DNA of 64,000 bases from Allium sativum (lineage: Eukaryota > Streptophyta > Magnoliopsida > Asparagales > Amaryllidaceae). The notes under the pieces were generated by a model that saw only the letters and a list, made by a program, of their open reading frames with translations, searched no databases and was not told where the DNA came from. Below, piece after piece: positions 46,223-59,269 of this stretch. Where the stretch lies: assembly GCA_030737875.1 (NCBI GenBank), contig CM060911.1:97856599-97920598 (forward strand). The letters are read 5' to 3'. The position numbers and the translations under genes were made by a program. Each line of letters begins with the position of its first letter. Position 1 is the stretch's first letter.

Positions 46223-46573
46223 GGGCGAAATCTTTATATAGAGAATAGCGTTATAAAAATATAATCTTTATCTATATAACATCGTCGTAAAAATTCGATT
46301 TTTATATATTGAATAGCGAAGTAAAAATTCGATTTTTAAATGTATGACGCAAATATAAAAATATGATTTTTAAATTGAAAGTAAACAAATAAAAATGTGA
46401 CTTTTATTTTAAAGACATCAAAATATAAAAATGTGTGATTTTCATATATGTAGTGACTACGGGCAACGAAGGTGATAAAAAGGCGAGAATGAAGAAGATT
46501 TCTATAGAAGAAGAATCAAGATGAGTGGATAGCTTTCGGTGAGAATTTCTCACCTTTCAATTTCTTTTTCTAG

Positions 46574-46576
<3 letters not shown>

Positions 46577-46611
<35 letters not shown>
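46577..46611 (+). repeat. TA microsatellite
   Basis: About 17 TA units; 11 or so at the 3' LTR position (54209-54231). Confidence 0.9.
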
Positions 46612-48077
46612 TAGGATGCAGACGGTGCTTAGTAGCACCCGTCACAATCGTCCACAGACCATGGACTTGTTTGTTTGGTTGCATAGATTAGTTATATGAT
46701 GTGATTTGAATTTGGTTGTTTGGTGATTCTGATTGATGTGTGAATGGCGTGGGCCTTCACTAGACCGGGGATAAGGCTAGGCCTTGTTCCGTTTCTAGTA
46801 TCGTGCCGTTATGCCGCCGAAATTTTCTAAAATATGTTAGAAAAATAAAAATATCATTTTATTGAATAAATGAACTAATAGAAATTCATGTGTTAAAATA
46901 AAATGTTTTATCGTTAAAAATATAATTTTTAACGTGAAAGTGAATAAATGAATATTTATAAACAAATCGGCCGATTTGTTTATATACACTGATTTGACTG
47001 ATATCGATTGGGTCGATAAATTTTACACGTCGCCCAACTGCACAACTAAAAATCTGTGTTTGATTGTTTGAAACCCCACACGGGTGTTGGGATGAAATTT
47101 GAAGTTCACTCATCCTGATTGATTAAATATGTCGATCGATTGATTGACAGGCTGTTATAAGCGTTAGACATCTATATTCGATGCTTATACAGTGTGTGGT
47201 GCACTTTGGATGATGGTTGATTGTTTATCAATGCTATTATATACATGTGTTGTATGGAATCCATATAATTAACGTTATATGGTGATTGATTGGGCCTCAT
47301 TCTAATCGGGACGACAATGAATATTATAAAAGAAAATTCATGTGTTGAATATAAAAATAGTCATGTGTTGACGATGTTCCTGAGTTGAAAATATTTATGT
47401 GTTGAGTGAAATATTTTATACAATGAAATTTACATCTTTATCATATTTAAAATTAGAACTACTTTACGGTTGAAGTCTAATTGAAAATCAAACGATAGAT
47501 ACCATAGTTTTATATAATATTTTACATAACAAAGATAGTGAGGGGTTGACAGGACTCATGTGTTGAGATTAGTCGTGTGTTGAAAGAAATATAGATTCAT
47601 GTGTTGAATGGGATAAATATTCATTTGTTGAATAGAATAAAGAAGTTGTGAAAAATATAAAGCCGTGTTGATTAGTTTTGCGCCATTTTGACGTGAACGA
47701 CCTTTATATCGATTTTATTAAAATTGAAATGAATATTATAGCAAATTCGAATTGAAAAGAAAACGAATTTGAATTGAATATAAAAGGACTTCGAATGGAA
47801 TTGAATATAAAACAAATTCAAGTTGAATTGAAAACGAACTGAAATTTAATTGAATTCGAATCGAAATTAAATTGAAATCAATTTGAATTGAAACGAATTT
47901 GAATTTGAATTGAATTAAAACGAATTTGAATTCGAATTAAATAAAATAGAAATGAATTCGAGTTGAATTGAAATCAAATCGATTTGAAATTGAATGTAGA
48001 AGTTGAATTGTTTTAGAAACGAATTTAAAACGATTTATAAAATTCGTTTTAAATAGAAATCGACGAAATATATATTA

Positions 48078-48108
<31 letters not shown>

Positions 48109-50337
48109 ATGGCCTGAATAGAACGCGCCGCGCCGCTGCAGTTCGTGAATTTCGACCATTTATTTCAAACGGACATTGCGGGAGATCCGACCGTCGGATT
48201 CTCCTAAAACCGGAACCGTTGGGTTCGTATCGAAAAGAGCTTTCCAATGAATATTAGAAATTTGAAATCTAACGGTTGTATTTGGAGTTATGTCCAAATC
48301 AAATTCGAAAAAGGTCGCTGTAAGTGCAGTTCGATGGCCGTTGTTGGAAATCGACTGTACGGGCCTTGATAAAATTATTAAAAATATCTATAATTTGTGT
48401 AAAATTAGAATATGTGAATTAGGAAGAATTGAGCTGGAGAATTCCACATTTGAAAAGATAAAAATAGATTTTTATCGAAATGAACTAGTTTTGAGCTAGA
48501 ATTAAAATCAATTTATTTTTGAAATAAATAAATTGAATTTGAAGTGATTTTGAAAATAATCAATATTCCTAATATGAGAATTGGACTGGAGCTGAATCGA
48601 GATTATCTTCGGGATATTTCGATGTTGGATTTCATGACTATACAGATATTGTTATGGGAATTTGAAAGATATATTCATATCGTTATTTCCTATACGATAT
48701 ATGTGGGTTTCAGAATTTGATATTGAATATAAGCCGATATATTTTCTATTCAGGGCCTTGTATTTAATATCAAATGTGATTTGGGTTTATCGTGAATCGT
48801 GTTTTGGATGACATTGGTTCTTTAACCCAGTTAAAGGCAAGGTGTGGATTTTTGAAAGGATTAAAACTAAGTGGAGTTTTAATGAATCTTTAATTAGATT
48901 AAAACTGTGAATTGATAATTTAAAGTATCAAATCTGAAAGGTGATCGAGAATGGAGTACCACCAGTTTTGCTCCAAAGCGATAGTTAAATCTTTAATTAG
49001 ATTTGAACGTGAAATGGTAATTAATTTTACCGATAACACCGTGGTGTTAGATGTGGAGTATTACCAGTTTTCTCCATGGGATATATAGGTTGGGATTGGG
49101 AAATAAAATAAATAATTACTTCGGTGTGGTTCGTTAATCCTGACTAGTTTGAAATGATATCCAAAGGAAGATTATAGAATAAATTTAGAAGAATTTATCT
49201 TGGATAAAATTAATGGGAACATTTCCCTAAGAATGTGTTTTTGTGAATAAAAGAATATTCTGAATTGGAATGAGGCATTTGTTGTGTTTGTGTAACATTC
49301 GTTTATTATATACGTGGGTTATTCAGAAAGGTCGGGTTTATACCCATTCTGAATAATCGATTCGACGAGATGTCGAAGATGAAGACGGTGGTTGAAGACC
49401 GGAAGTCTTCACATCGTTTGGGTGATTACTGATGATCTTGATTGGGCTGTACACCCAGGATGAGGGAAACAGTTGGTGATCGTCCAGATGTACTTGGAGA
49501 TGGATGGATATGCGAGGAAAGTGCCTCCGGTTTCGTTCAGACCCAGAACGAACTTGTAAATGGATTGTGTGTCTGACAGTGGATTTTATTCTATGTTGAT
49601 TGATCTCTATTAAATATACATCTGTTTGGCGGCAGAGAATTTATTCTCTTGCTTAACGCCCTTCTCTGAGACGTACGAGCTCAGAGGTTGTATATCGATG
49701 GACATCAGTCGCATGGAGTGAATTGCCAGTGTGGCACGCGTAAGTGGCAATTGATCAAGGCTTCTGTTGAAAAGCAAAGTCTTGTGGTTGATGATCAAAG
49801 CACGGCCTGTGTGGCGTAGCTTTGTGTATAACGTGAATTCGCGAGCCTCACACCTCGGTATGAGTCAAAAACGGGATACGGACCCAAGGAGTGCACGACG
49901 TTTCTTTCTAGCTATGGTGGTGTCAGTGACCTACCAGCCCTGACATTTATATACTTTTCACCTGTGTGGTTGTTGGATACGAGGCGCCTCGGATATAAGT
50001 CTGTAAGGACCGGGAAACGTGTGATCAGGAATTGCCAATCCTCAAAAGTAAGAGAGGACCGGCCTTGGAGGATCCAGGGATTGCTGTGTGCGGTCCCGAG
50101 GCATTTGCTAGAGTGTCTCGAACGCGGAGAGGAGCTTGCCCCTTGCCTCGGCTCATGACGGAAATCCAATTTCCAATACGTGATAGTGCGGTTTTATTTG
50201 TAGAACCTAGTATGGCGACATAGTGGTATGGGTCATTAATGCCGCCTATGATTGATATTTATGATTGAAATTGTTTTGACACTATACACCTACAATAGTA
50301 TCAAATAATGTGTTTTAAACGTATCAAGCATGCTTTG

Positions 50338-50410
50338 GCTGTTATAAGGTAAAAACCCTATCCTCCGGCTTGCGTTGCATTGTGTGATGGGACCTGGGTC
50401 TTATAACAGC
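50338..50410 (+). other. Conserved branched fold near LTR end (D2 5' LTR)
   Basis: GCTGTTATAAG (50338-50348) pairs with CTTATAACAGC (50400-50410). The 3' LTR copy is 57967-58038. Compensated relative to D1. Confidence 0.65.
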
Positions 50411-50928
50411 TTCATTTTTCTTTATTTAGCATTGCGCTGTTTGTTCTTTGCACTGGTATTCTTGGGAGGAAACCCGTTCCGTGTTATACGGCGTGGTCCC
50501 TTGATTTACCGAACTTTAAAATAAAGAATTATAACTGTTTTAGTTCTCACACCAGTCACATGACTGACCTGGAGTTTATTGTTTTAACCTAAACTCTGGG
50601 TGCCCCTATTTTCCACACGGGCAGCTAGTAGTTTTGGTTTTGCAGATTTATATTCACAGGGTCCTGATTAACAGCTGGAACGATGCTCGGAAAGCTCTGT
50701 ATCCGTGTATCACTTTTAGTTGTGTTTTGTACATTTTTCAGCTGCTATGTAACTTATTGTAATCTTTGATATTTGTCGAATGTAATTTATTCATTTATAC
50801 TCTATATATTCTTGTATCTGATGGAATTGTTGTAATAATAATGAAATGTTCTTCTGTCTGTGTTCCGATGTGTGTTGTTCTCAAAGTATTCGTGCTTTCC
50901 TTCATGGGGAAGTTACGGGTGCTTACAG

Positions 50929-50940
50929 TGGTATCAGAGC
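50929..50940 (+). promoter_or_regulatory. Primer-binding site, D2
   Basis: TGGTATCAGAGC, one base after the LTR end GCTTACA (50927). Other elements have two spacer bases. Confidence 0.93.
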
Positions 50941-51268
50941 TTTGGTTTACAGAGCTCGAGAACAAGACACATTAGAACCATACGAAAGAATTCATCAGAT
51001 ATTGGATTAGCAATATCCAATTAGAATGACTCGTTAGAGATAGGATCAGTAGTATCCTAGAACGAGTGTGAAGAGTGTATTTTTCAAATGAAAACAATTT
51101 TGTTTTAAAAATTTAAATTGCTTTATACGTATTTGAATATTTATTTATTTTGAATATGGACAATCGAGTATATATAGATTTCGCGTATACGCGTCATGAA
51201 CGTATAGTCGAAGTTTTAATATACTGGATAGATATAGAATCACATTCTAGACACCCGGGGATAATTCC

Positions 51269-51288
51269 GATGATGTGGCCACATCATC
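51269..51288 (+). other. Perfect 20-bp palindrome in D2 internal domain
   Basis: GATGATGTGGCCACATCATC, fully self-complementary. In D1 the outer arms are the same but the centre is a different palindrome (GTAGCTAC). Confidence 0.7.
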
Positions 51289-51963
51289 AATTTTTATGTT
51301 CGTGTTTCGAAGGTGTGATTTCTATATATTTCCATTAGACTGGTGTGAGAACCAAAACTTATATAGTTAGAACACATTGTTGTGAATTGTTATCAAAAAC
51401 ATGAATTTCGGTATATATATCAGAATTTATGAATTTGAAACTCTAATTCACTAATTGATTGATGTTTGAGTTGCTTGTTTATTTGTTTGCTAATTTTGAA
51501 CCATTAAGCCTAATTGAACCAAATATTGAATTGTATCGGAAATTGGTAGCATTTGTTTGCATATACATACACTTACATTGAATAGGTCATAGCAAGGAGG
51601 CTAGAGCAGAGAATAAAATTCGTTTGCCCGACAAATAGGTACATGTTTATCATAATTTACTGTTTTGTTTGGGTGATGATGATTTTATGAGCCTATTGGC
51701 TAGCCGCTTGGCTTTTTCTTTTTCTTTTTTGAGATTATAAGGACCGGGGAAGCTATTTGAAATTCCCCGATGCTCCCGGTGCAGGGGAGGTTATGGCGAA
51801 ATTTTTCGAAAATTTAGGGTGTTAGCCAAATTTTTGAAATTTTGAAAATTCTCAGAAACTGAAAAGTTGGAGAATGGAAGCCAGATCGAGCGTAGAGCTG
51901 AATAATCAAACCACTTTCGACTTTGTTCCTTTTCGGGGACGAAAAGTTTTAAGTGGGGGAGAT

Positions 51964-54900
51964 TGTAACAACCCATAAAATGCGAGCCAGTTTGAAATTT
52001 TTATTTCGGCAATTTTAGTGAATTTTGAACATTTAAAATAGATTATTTTAAATAAAATCGACGAGAAATTTATTTTGAATAGAATTAGAACGTATATATT
52101 CATATACGTCGTCGTTAGAATATAAATAATTATATATAATTATAATAGGAATTGAAAATGGCGTGGTAGTTCGATAATTCGATTTCAAACTTCAATTGAA
52201 TGTACCGGGTGCAAAACAATCCGGATTTTAGTGAAACCAAAAACATTAGGATCTAATTGATGATATATTTCCAACGAATCCGACAGATCAAGATTTCATA
52301 GCGGGAATCAAAAGATATGTCCAGTTGAAAATTCTGAATAGTCGCTATATAATTCAGGCCCTTAAAAATAGGAATTTTGCAAATTACCTCGGATTTCGAC
52401 GAAACCACTTTTGTTGGGTCCGTGATGTCAAATTATTGCTAGGTTTCAAATTTCATAATTTTTCGAATCAATATGTGAGCGTGGCAAAGGAAAACGCGTT
52501 TGACCAGTTTCAGTTGATTTTAATCGACTGGAAATTGGCTATTTTTCATACGGTCTCAGAATTCGACGAAACTAGTTTTGTTAGGACCGTATCGTCAATA
52601 CGAAGCTAGAAAATATTTTTCTAGAATTTTTAAAGTTAATATGGGACCCCGGTAATTTGAAATGTACGTTTAAAATTCAATATAGTGATTTAAATGTAAA
52701 TTTAACGGAAACTGATTCAAACGATCAAATCAACCTACGATACATATCCCATTGTGTTCGGAATGGGGGTAATACGCTACGGACGACAGGCGGTGGACCT
52801 CGTTTCGAGGTCGTATGTAAAAGTCAACTTTTTGAAAAATAATTAATTAAATAAATAAAATAAAAAATAAAAACCCTCCTCTCCTTTAACCCGCTGCCCC
52901 CCCCCCCCCCTTTTCCCTTCATAATCGATTTCAGCAGAAGAGAAAAAAAAAATCCATTAAGGACGGAGACCGACCGCCCATCGCCGCCACCGGAGGCGCC
53001 CACCTCCGTCCAAGCTCGCCGCCCTCCCCTTCCCTTCCTCGACTGCGACGCCCGAACCCCCCCTCGCCCTCGCGTCCCGCTCCTCTTCCCCTCCTCCGTC
53101 CACCGCGGCCTCAGCCGCGTCGCCACCCACCTCCCTCCAACGCCTCGCGAACACCCCCCCCAGCAGCGAGGCAACCACCGACGCCCCCCCTCCTCTCCGA
53201 TTCCTGTAAGTTTTTTTATTTATTTTAATTTATTTTTCAATTTTAGTTATTGTTCCATTCGATTTTAAAACTGAATTTTTATAGTTAACAAGAACTGATT
53301 TTTATTAATTTAAAAGCATTGATTTTTAGTTTAGAAAAGAATAAATGTTTATTTAGGAAAAATGGTTCTTTTTAAACTAGAAAGATGCGATTTTTATTAA
53401 CTAGGTAAGATTAGTCTTTTTTAAATCAAAATGATTTGATTTTGAAAAGTAAAGATTTGATTTTGAATTGTGGAAGCTAAAAATATAATTTTTATATAAG
53501 GAAGATAATCAAAATATGATTTTTATATTTTTAAAGTATTAAAAATATAATCTTTACTATATAGAAGATGTAAAAATATGATTTTTATATTTTTAAAGAA
53601 TTAAAAATATAATTTTTACATGTTAGGAATATTAAAAATATCATCTTTTTATAGGTAGCAAAATAAAATGCGATTTCTATAGGGATGGAATTGAAAAGGT
53701 AAAATCTTTAAAAATAAAAAGACGATATTTTAATAATAGAAAAGGCGAAAACTTTATTTTTATAAAGGCGAAAACTTAATTTTTATAAAGGCGAAAAATT
53801 TATTTTTATAAAGGCGAAAACTTTATTTTTATAAAGGCGAAAACTTTATTTATGAAAGGGCGAAATCTTTATATAGAGAATAGCGTTATAAAAATATAAT
53901 CTTTATCTATATAACATCGTCGTAAAAATTCGATTTTTATATATTGAATAGCGAAGTAAAAATTCGATTTTTAAATGTATGAAGCAAATATAAAAATATG
54001 ATTTTTAAATTGAAAGTAAACAAATAAAAATGTGACTTTTATTTTAAAGACATCAAAATATAAAAATGTGTGATTTTTATATATGTAGTGACTACGGGCA
54101 ACGAAGGTGATAAAAAGGCGAGAATGAAGAAGATTTCTATAGAAGAAGAATCAAGATGAGTGGATAGCTTTCGGTGAGAATTTCTCACCTTTCAATTTCT
54201 TTTTCTAGTTATATATATATATATATATATACTAGGATGCAGAAGGTGCTTAGTAGCACCCGTCACAATCGTCCACAGACCATGGACTTGTTTGTTTGGT
54301 TGCATAGATTAGTTATATGATGTGATTTGAATTTGGTTGTTTGGTGATTCTGATTGATGTGTGAATGGCGTGGGCCTTCACTAGACCGGGGATAACGCTA
54401 GGCCTTGTTCCGTTTCTAGTATCGTGCCGTTATGCCGCCGAAATTTTCTAAAATATGTTAGAAAAATAAAAATATCATTTTATTGAATAAATGAACTAAT
54501 AGAAATTCATGTGTTAAAATAAAATGTTTTATCGTTAAAAATATAATTTTTAACGTGAAAGTGAATAAATGAATATTTATAAACAAATCGACCGATTTGT
54601 TTATATACACTGATTTGACTGATATCGATTGGGTCGATAAATTTTACACGTCGCCCAACTGCACAACTAAAAATCTGTGTTTGATTGTTTGAAACCCCAC
54701 ACGGGTGTTGGGATGAAATTTGAAGTTCACTCATCCTGATTGATTAAATATGTCGATCGATTGATTGACAGGCTATTATAAGCGTTAGACATCTATATTC
54801 GATGCTTATACAGTGTGTGGTGCACTTTGGATGATGGTTGATTGTTTATCAATGCTATTATATACATGTGTTGTATGGAATCCATATAATTAACGTTATA

Positions 54901-55696
54901 TGGTGATTGATTGGGCCTCATTCTAATCGGGACGACAATGAATATTATAAAAGAAAATTCATGTGTTGAATATAAAAATAGTCATGTGTTGACGATGTTC
55001 CTGAGTTGAAAATATTTATGTGTTGAGTGAAATATTTTATACAATGAAATTTACATCTTTATCATATTTAAAATTAGAACTACTTTACGGTTGAAGTCTA
55101 ATTGAAAATCAAATGATAGATACCATAGTTTTATAAAATATTTTACATAACAAAAATAGTGAGGGGTTGACAGGACTCATGTGTTGAGATTAGTCGTGTG
55201 TTGAAAGAAATATAGATTCATGTGTTGAATGAGATAAATATTCATTTGTTGAATAGAATAAAGAAGTTGTGAAAAATATAAAGCCGTGTTGATTAGTTTT
55301 GCGCCATTTTGACGTGAACGACCTTTATATCGATTTTATTCAAATTGAAATGAATATTATAGCAAATTCGAATTGAAAAGAAAACGAATTTGAATTGAAT
55401 ATAAAAGGACTTCGAATGGAATTGAATATAAAACAAATTCAAGTTGAATTGAAAATGAACTGAAATTTAATTGAATTAGAATCGAAATTAAATTGAAATC
55501 AATTTGAATTGAAACGAATTTGAATTTGAATTGAATTGAAACGAATTTGAATTCGAATTAAATAAAATAGAAATGAATTCGAGTTGAATTGAAATCAAAT
55601 CGATTTGAAATTGAATGTAGAAGTTGAATTGTTTTAGAAACGAATTTAAAACGATTTATAAAATTAGTTTTAAATAGAAATCGACGAAATATATAT

Positions 55697-55739
<43 letters not shown>

Positions 55740-58544
55740 GGCCTGAATAGAACGCGCCGCGCCGCGGCAGTTCGTGAATTTCGACCATTTATTTCAAACG
55801 GACATTGCGGGAGATCCGACCGTCGGATTCTCCTAAAACCGGAACCGTTGGGTTCGTATCGAAAAGAGATTTCCAATGAATATTAGAAATTTGAAATCTA
55901 ACGGTTGGATTTGGAGTTATGTCCAAATCAAATTCGAAAAAGGTCGTTGTATGTGCAGTTCGATGGCCGTTGTTGGAAATCGACTGTACGGGCCTTGATA
56001 AAATTATTAAAAATATCTATAATTTGTGTAAAATTAGAATATGTGAATTGGGAAGAATTGAGCTGGAGAATTCCACATTTGAAAAGATAAAAATAGATTT
56101 TTATCGAAATGAACTAGTTTTGAGCTAGAATTAAAATCAATTTATTTTTGAAATAAATAAATTGAATTTGAAGTGATTTTGAAAATAATCAATATTCCCA
56201 ATATGAGAATTGGACTGGAGTTGAATCGAGATTATCTTCGGGATATTTCGATGTTGGATTTCGTGACTATACAGATATTGTTATGGGAATTTGAAAGATA
56301 TATTCATATCGTTATTTCCTATACGATATATGTGGGTTTCAGAATTTGATATTGAATATAAGCCGATATATTTTCTATTCAGGGCCTTGTATTTAATATC
56401 AAATGTGATTTGGGTTTATCATGAATCGTGTTTTGGATGACATTGGTTCTTTAACCCAGTTAAAGGCAAGATGTGGATTTTTGAAAGGATTAAAACTAAG
56501 TGGAGTTTTAATGAATCTTTAATTAGATTAAAACTGTGAATTGATAATTTAAAGTATCAAATCTGAAAGGTGGTCGAGAATGGAGTACCACCAGTTTTGC
56601 TCCAAAGCGATAGTTAAATCTTTAATTAGATTTGAACGTGAAATGGTAATTAATTTTACCGATAACACCGTGGTGTTAGATGTGGAGTATTACCAGTTTT
56701 CTCCATGGGATATATAGGTTGGGATTGGGAAATAAAATAAATAATTACTTCGGTGTGGTTCGTTAATCCCGACTAGTTTGAAATGATATCCAAAGGAAGA
56801 TTATAGAATAAATTTAGAAGAATTTATCTTGGATAAAATTAATGGGAACATTTCCCTAAGAATGTGTTTTTGTGAATAAAAGAATATTCTGAATTGGAAT
56901 GAGGCGTTTGTTGTGTTTGTGTAACATTCGTTTATTATATACGTGGGTTATTCAGAAAGGCCGGGTTTATACCCATTCTGAATAAACGATTCGACGAGAT
57001 GTCGAAGATGGAGACGGTGGTTGAAGACCGGAAGTCTTCACATCGTTTGGGTGATTACTGATGATCTTGATTGGGCTGTACACCCAGGATGAGGGAAACA
57101 GTTGGTGATCGTCCAGATGTACTTGGAGATGGATGGATATGCGAGGAAAGTGCCTCCTGTTTCGTTCAGACCCAGAACGAACTTGTAAATGGATTGTGTG
57201 TCTGACAGTGGATTTTATTCTATGTTGATTGATCTCTATTAAATATACATCTATTTGGCGGCAGAGAATTTATTCTCTTGCTTAACGCCCTTCTCTGAGA
57301 TGTACGAGCTCAGAGGTTGTATATCGATGGACATCAGTCGCATGGAGTGAATTGCCAGTGTGGCACGCGTAAGTGGCAATTGATCAAGGCTTCTGTTGAA
57401 AAGCAAAGTCTTGTGGTTGATGATCAAAGCACGGCCTGTGTGGCGTAGCTTTGTGTATAACGTGAATTCGCGAGCCTCACACCTCGGTATGAGTCAAAAA
57501 CGGGATACAGACCCAAGGAGTGCACGACGTTTCTTTCTAGCTATGGTGGTGTCAGTGACCTATCAGCCCTGACATTTATATACTTTTCACCTGTGTGGTT
57601 GTTGGATACGAGGCGCCTCGGATATAGGTCTGTAAGGACCGGGAAACGTGTGTTCAGGAATTGCCAATCCTCAAAAGTAAGAGAGGACCGGCCTTGGAGG
57701 ATCCAGGGATTGCTGTGTTGGGTCCCGAGGCATTTGCTAGAGTGTCTCAAACGCGGAGAGGAGCTTGCCCCTTGCCTCGGCTCATGACGGAAATCCAATT
57801 TCCAATACGTGATAGTGCGGTTTTATTTGTAGAACCTAGTATGGCGACATAGTGGTATGGGTCATTAATGCCGCCTGTGATTGATATTTATGATTGAAAT
57901 TGTTTTGACACTATACACCTACAATAGTATCAAATAATGTGTTTTAAACGTATCAAGCATGCTTTGGCTGTTATAAGGTAAAAAGGTATCCTCCGGCTTG
58001 CGTTGCATTGTGTGATGGGACCTGGGTCTTATAACAGCTTCATTAGCATTGCGTTGTTTGTTCTATGCACTGGTATTCTTGGGAGGAAACCCGTTCCGTG
58101 TTATACGGCGTGGTCCCTTGATTTACCGAACTTTAAAATAAAGAATTATAACTGTTTTAGTTCTCACACCAGTCACATGACTGACCTGGAGTTTATTGTT
58201 TTAACCTAAACTCTGGGTGCCCCTATTTTCCACACGGGCAGCTAGTAGTTTTGGTTTTGCAGATTTATATTCACAGGGTCCTGATTAACAGCTGGAACGA
58301 TGCTCGGAAAGCTCTGTATCCATGTATCACTTCTAGTTGTGTTTTGTACATTTTTCAGCTGCTATGTAACTTATTGTAATCTCTGATATTTGTCAAATGT
58401 AATTTATTCATTTATACTCTGTATATTCTTGTATCTGATGGAATTGTTGTAATAACAATGAAATGTTCTTCTGTCTGTGTTCCGATGTGTGTTGTTCTCA
58501 AAGTATTCGTGCTTTCCTTCACGGGGAAGTTACGGGTGCTTACA
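51964..58544 (+). repeat. 3' LTR of D2 (6581 bp)
   Basis: Begins TGTAACAACCC (51964) and ends GGGTGCTTACA (58544). It includes the intact GC-rich cassette (about 52874-53206), which proves the single CCGCC target. GTAAGT lies at 53206-53211, the 23-bp array at about 53740-53860, TA runs at 54209-54231 and about 55690-55737, and S1 at 56410-56459. The flanking bases after it, CTTTT (58545-58549), should be one copy of its target duplication. The other copy is lost with D2's left end. Confidence 0.9.
52874..53211 (+). other. GC-rich leader-like cassette of D2 3' LTR with GTAAGT donor
   Basis: C homopolymer at about 52893-52910, then an island of CCGCC, CTCGCC and CCTCCG words ending TTCCTGTAAGTTT. 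It sits in the same position as the D1 cassette but the sequence is largely different. The flanking LTR before and after aligns with D1. Confidence 0.5.
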
Positions 58545-58915
58545 CTTTTTTTAACTGTAAGTGTTTTATTTATTTAATTTTGTTTTGTTTTAACTTTCTT
58601 TTCTGTTTTAAAATAAAATTTATATCGCTTTTGAATATGAAACTAGCATTGAGTTGTAATGAAGAAAGAATTGAATTTTTACAAAGAAAAGATATGATTT
58701 TTGAATTGAAAAGCAATGATTTTTATCGTTTGAAAAGTTTGTTTTATATATGAAGTTATAATTCATATTTATGTAAAGATAAGAAACTTGTTTATGTAAA
58801 GATATGAAACTTTCTTATGAAAAGATTAGAATTTTATCCTTAAAAAGACTAGATTTTTGTCCTTAAAAAGATTTAACTTTTATCATATAAAAGACTTTAT
58901 TTTTATACATAGGAA

Positions 58916-59185
58916 AGCGAAGTAAAAATTCGATTTTTATATATTGAATCGAGAAGTAAAAATTCGATTTTTATATATTGAATGGCGAAGTAAAAATTCG
59001 ATTTTTATATATTGAATGGCGAAGTAAAAATTCTATTTTTATATATTGAATAGAGAAGTAAAAATTCGATTTTTATATATTGAATAGAGAAGTAAAAATT
59101 CGATTTTTATATATTGAATGGCGAAGTAAAAATTCGATTTTTATATATTGAATAGCAAAGTAAAAATTTCGATTTTTATATATGT
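58916..59185 (+). repeat. 34-bp AAGTAAAAATTCGATTTTTA array, about 8 units (D3)
   Basis: Very regular units with TAAAAAT-TCG-ATTTTTA hairpins and a TATATTGAAT(A/G)GCG-type spacer. More homogeneous than the D1 array. Confidence 0.88.
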
Positions 59186-59269
59186 AGCGAACACGGATGG
59201 TTGAAGTGACAAAAGGAAGAACGATGAAGATATCCTACATTTGAAGTGTGGTGGAGTTGGGATAGCTTT

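Larger units (their letters stand above)
45387..50927 (+). repeat. D2 5' LTR, right part (after D1 insertion)
   Basis: Continues the GC-rich cassette interrupted at 30929, reaches GTAAGT at 45572-45577, and then runs parallel to 53029-58544. Contains a 23-bp GGCGAAAACTTTATTTTTATAAA array (about 46105-46222), TA runs (46577-46611 and about 48065-48110), a degenerate GAATTGAA repeat field (about 47750-48000), S1 (48780-48829), a TATA-like site (49944-49954) and the branched fold (50338-50410). Confidence 0.88.
50928..51963 (+). other. Non-coding internal domain of D2 (1036 bp)
   Basis: Collinear with D1 internal: hairpin pair (51001-51059), 20-bp palindrome (51269-51288), shared module (51635-51840) and PPT AAGTGGGGGAGA (51951-51962). 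No coding potential. Confidence 0.9.
30602..58544 (+). mobile_element. Element D2: non-autonomous long-LTR retrotransposon split by D1, 5' end truncated
   Basis: The 5' LTR is in two parts (30602-30929 and 45387-50927). The internal domain is 50928-51963 and the 3' LTR 51964-58544. Removing D1 and one CCGCC restores a sequence collinear with the 3' LTR across the break (compare 53010-53045). The first 716 or so bases of the 5' LTR are missing, replaced by element C in reverse orientation. D2 is inserted in D3: LTR sequence of another D member continues at 58545. No coding frame. Confidence 0.87.
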
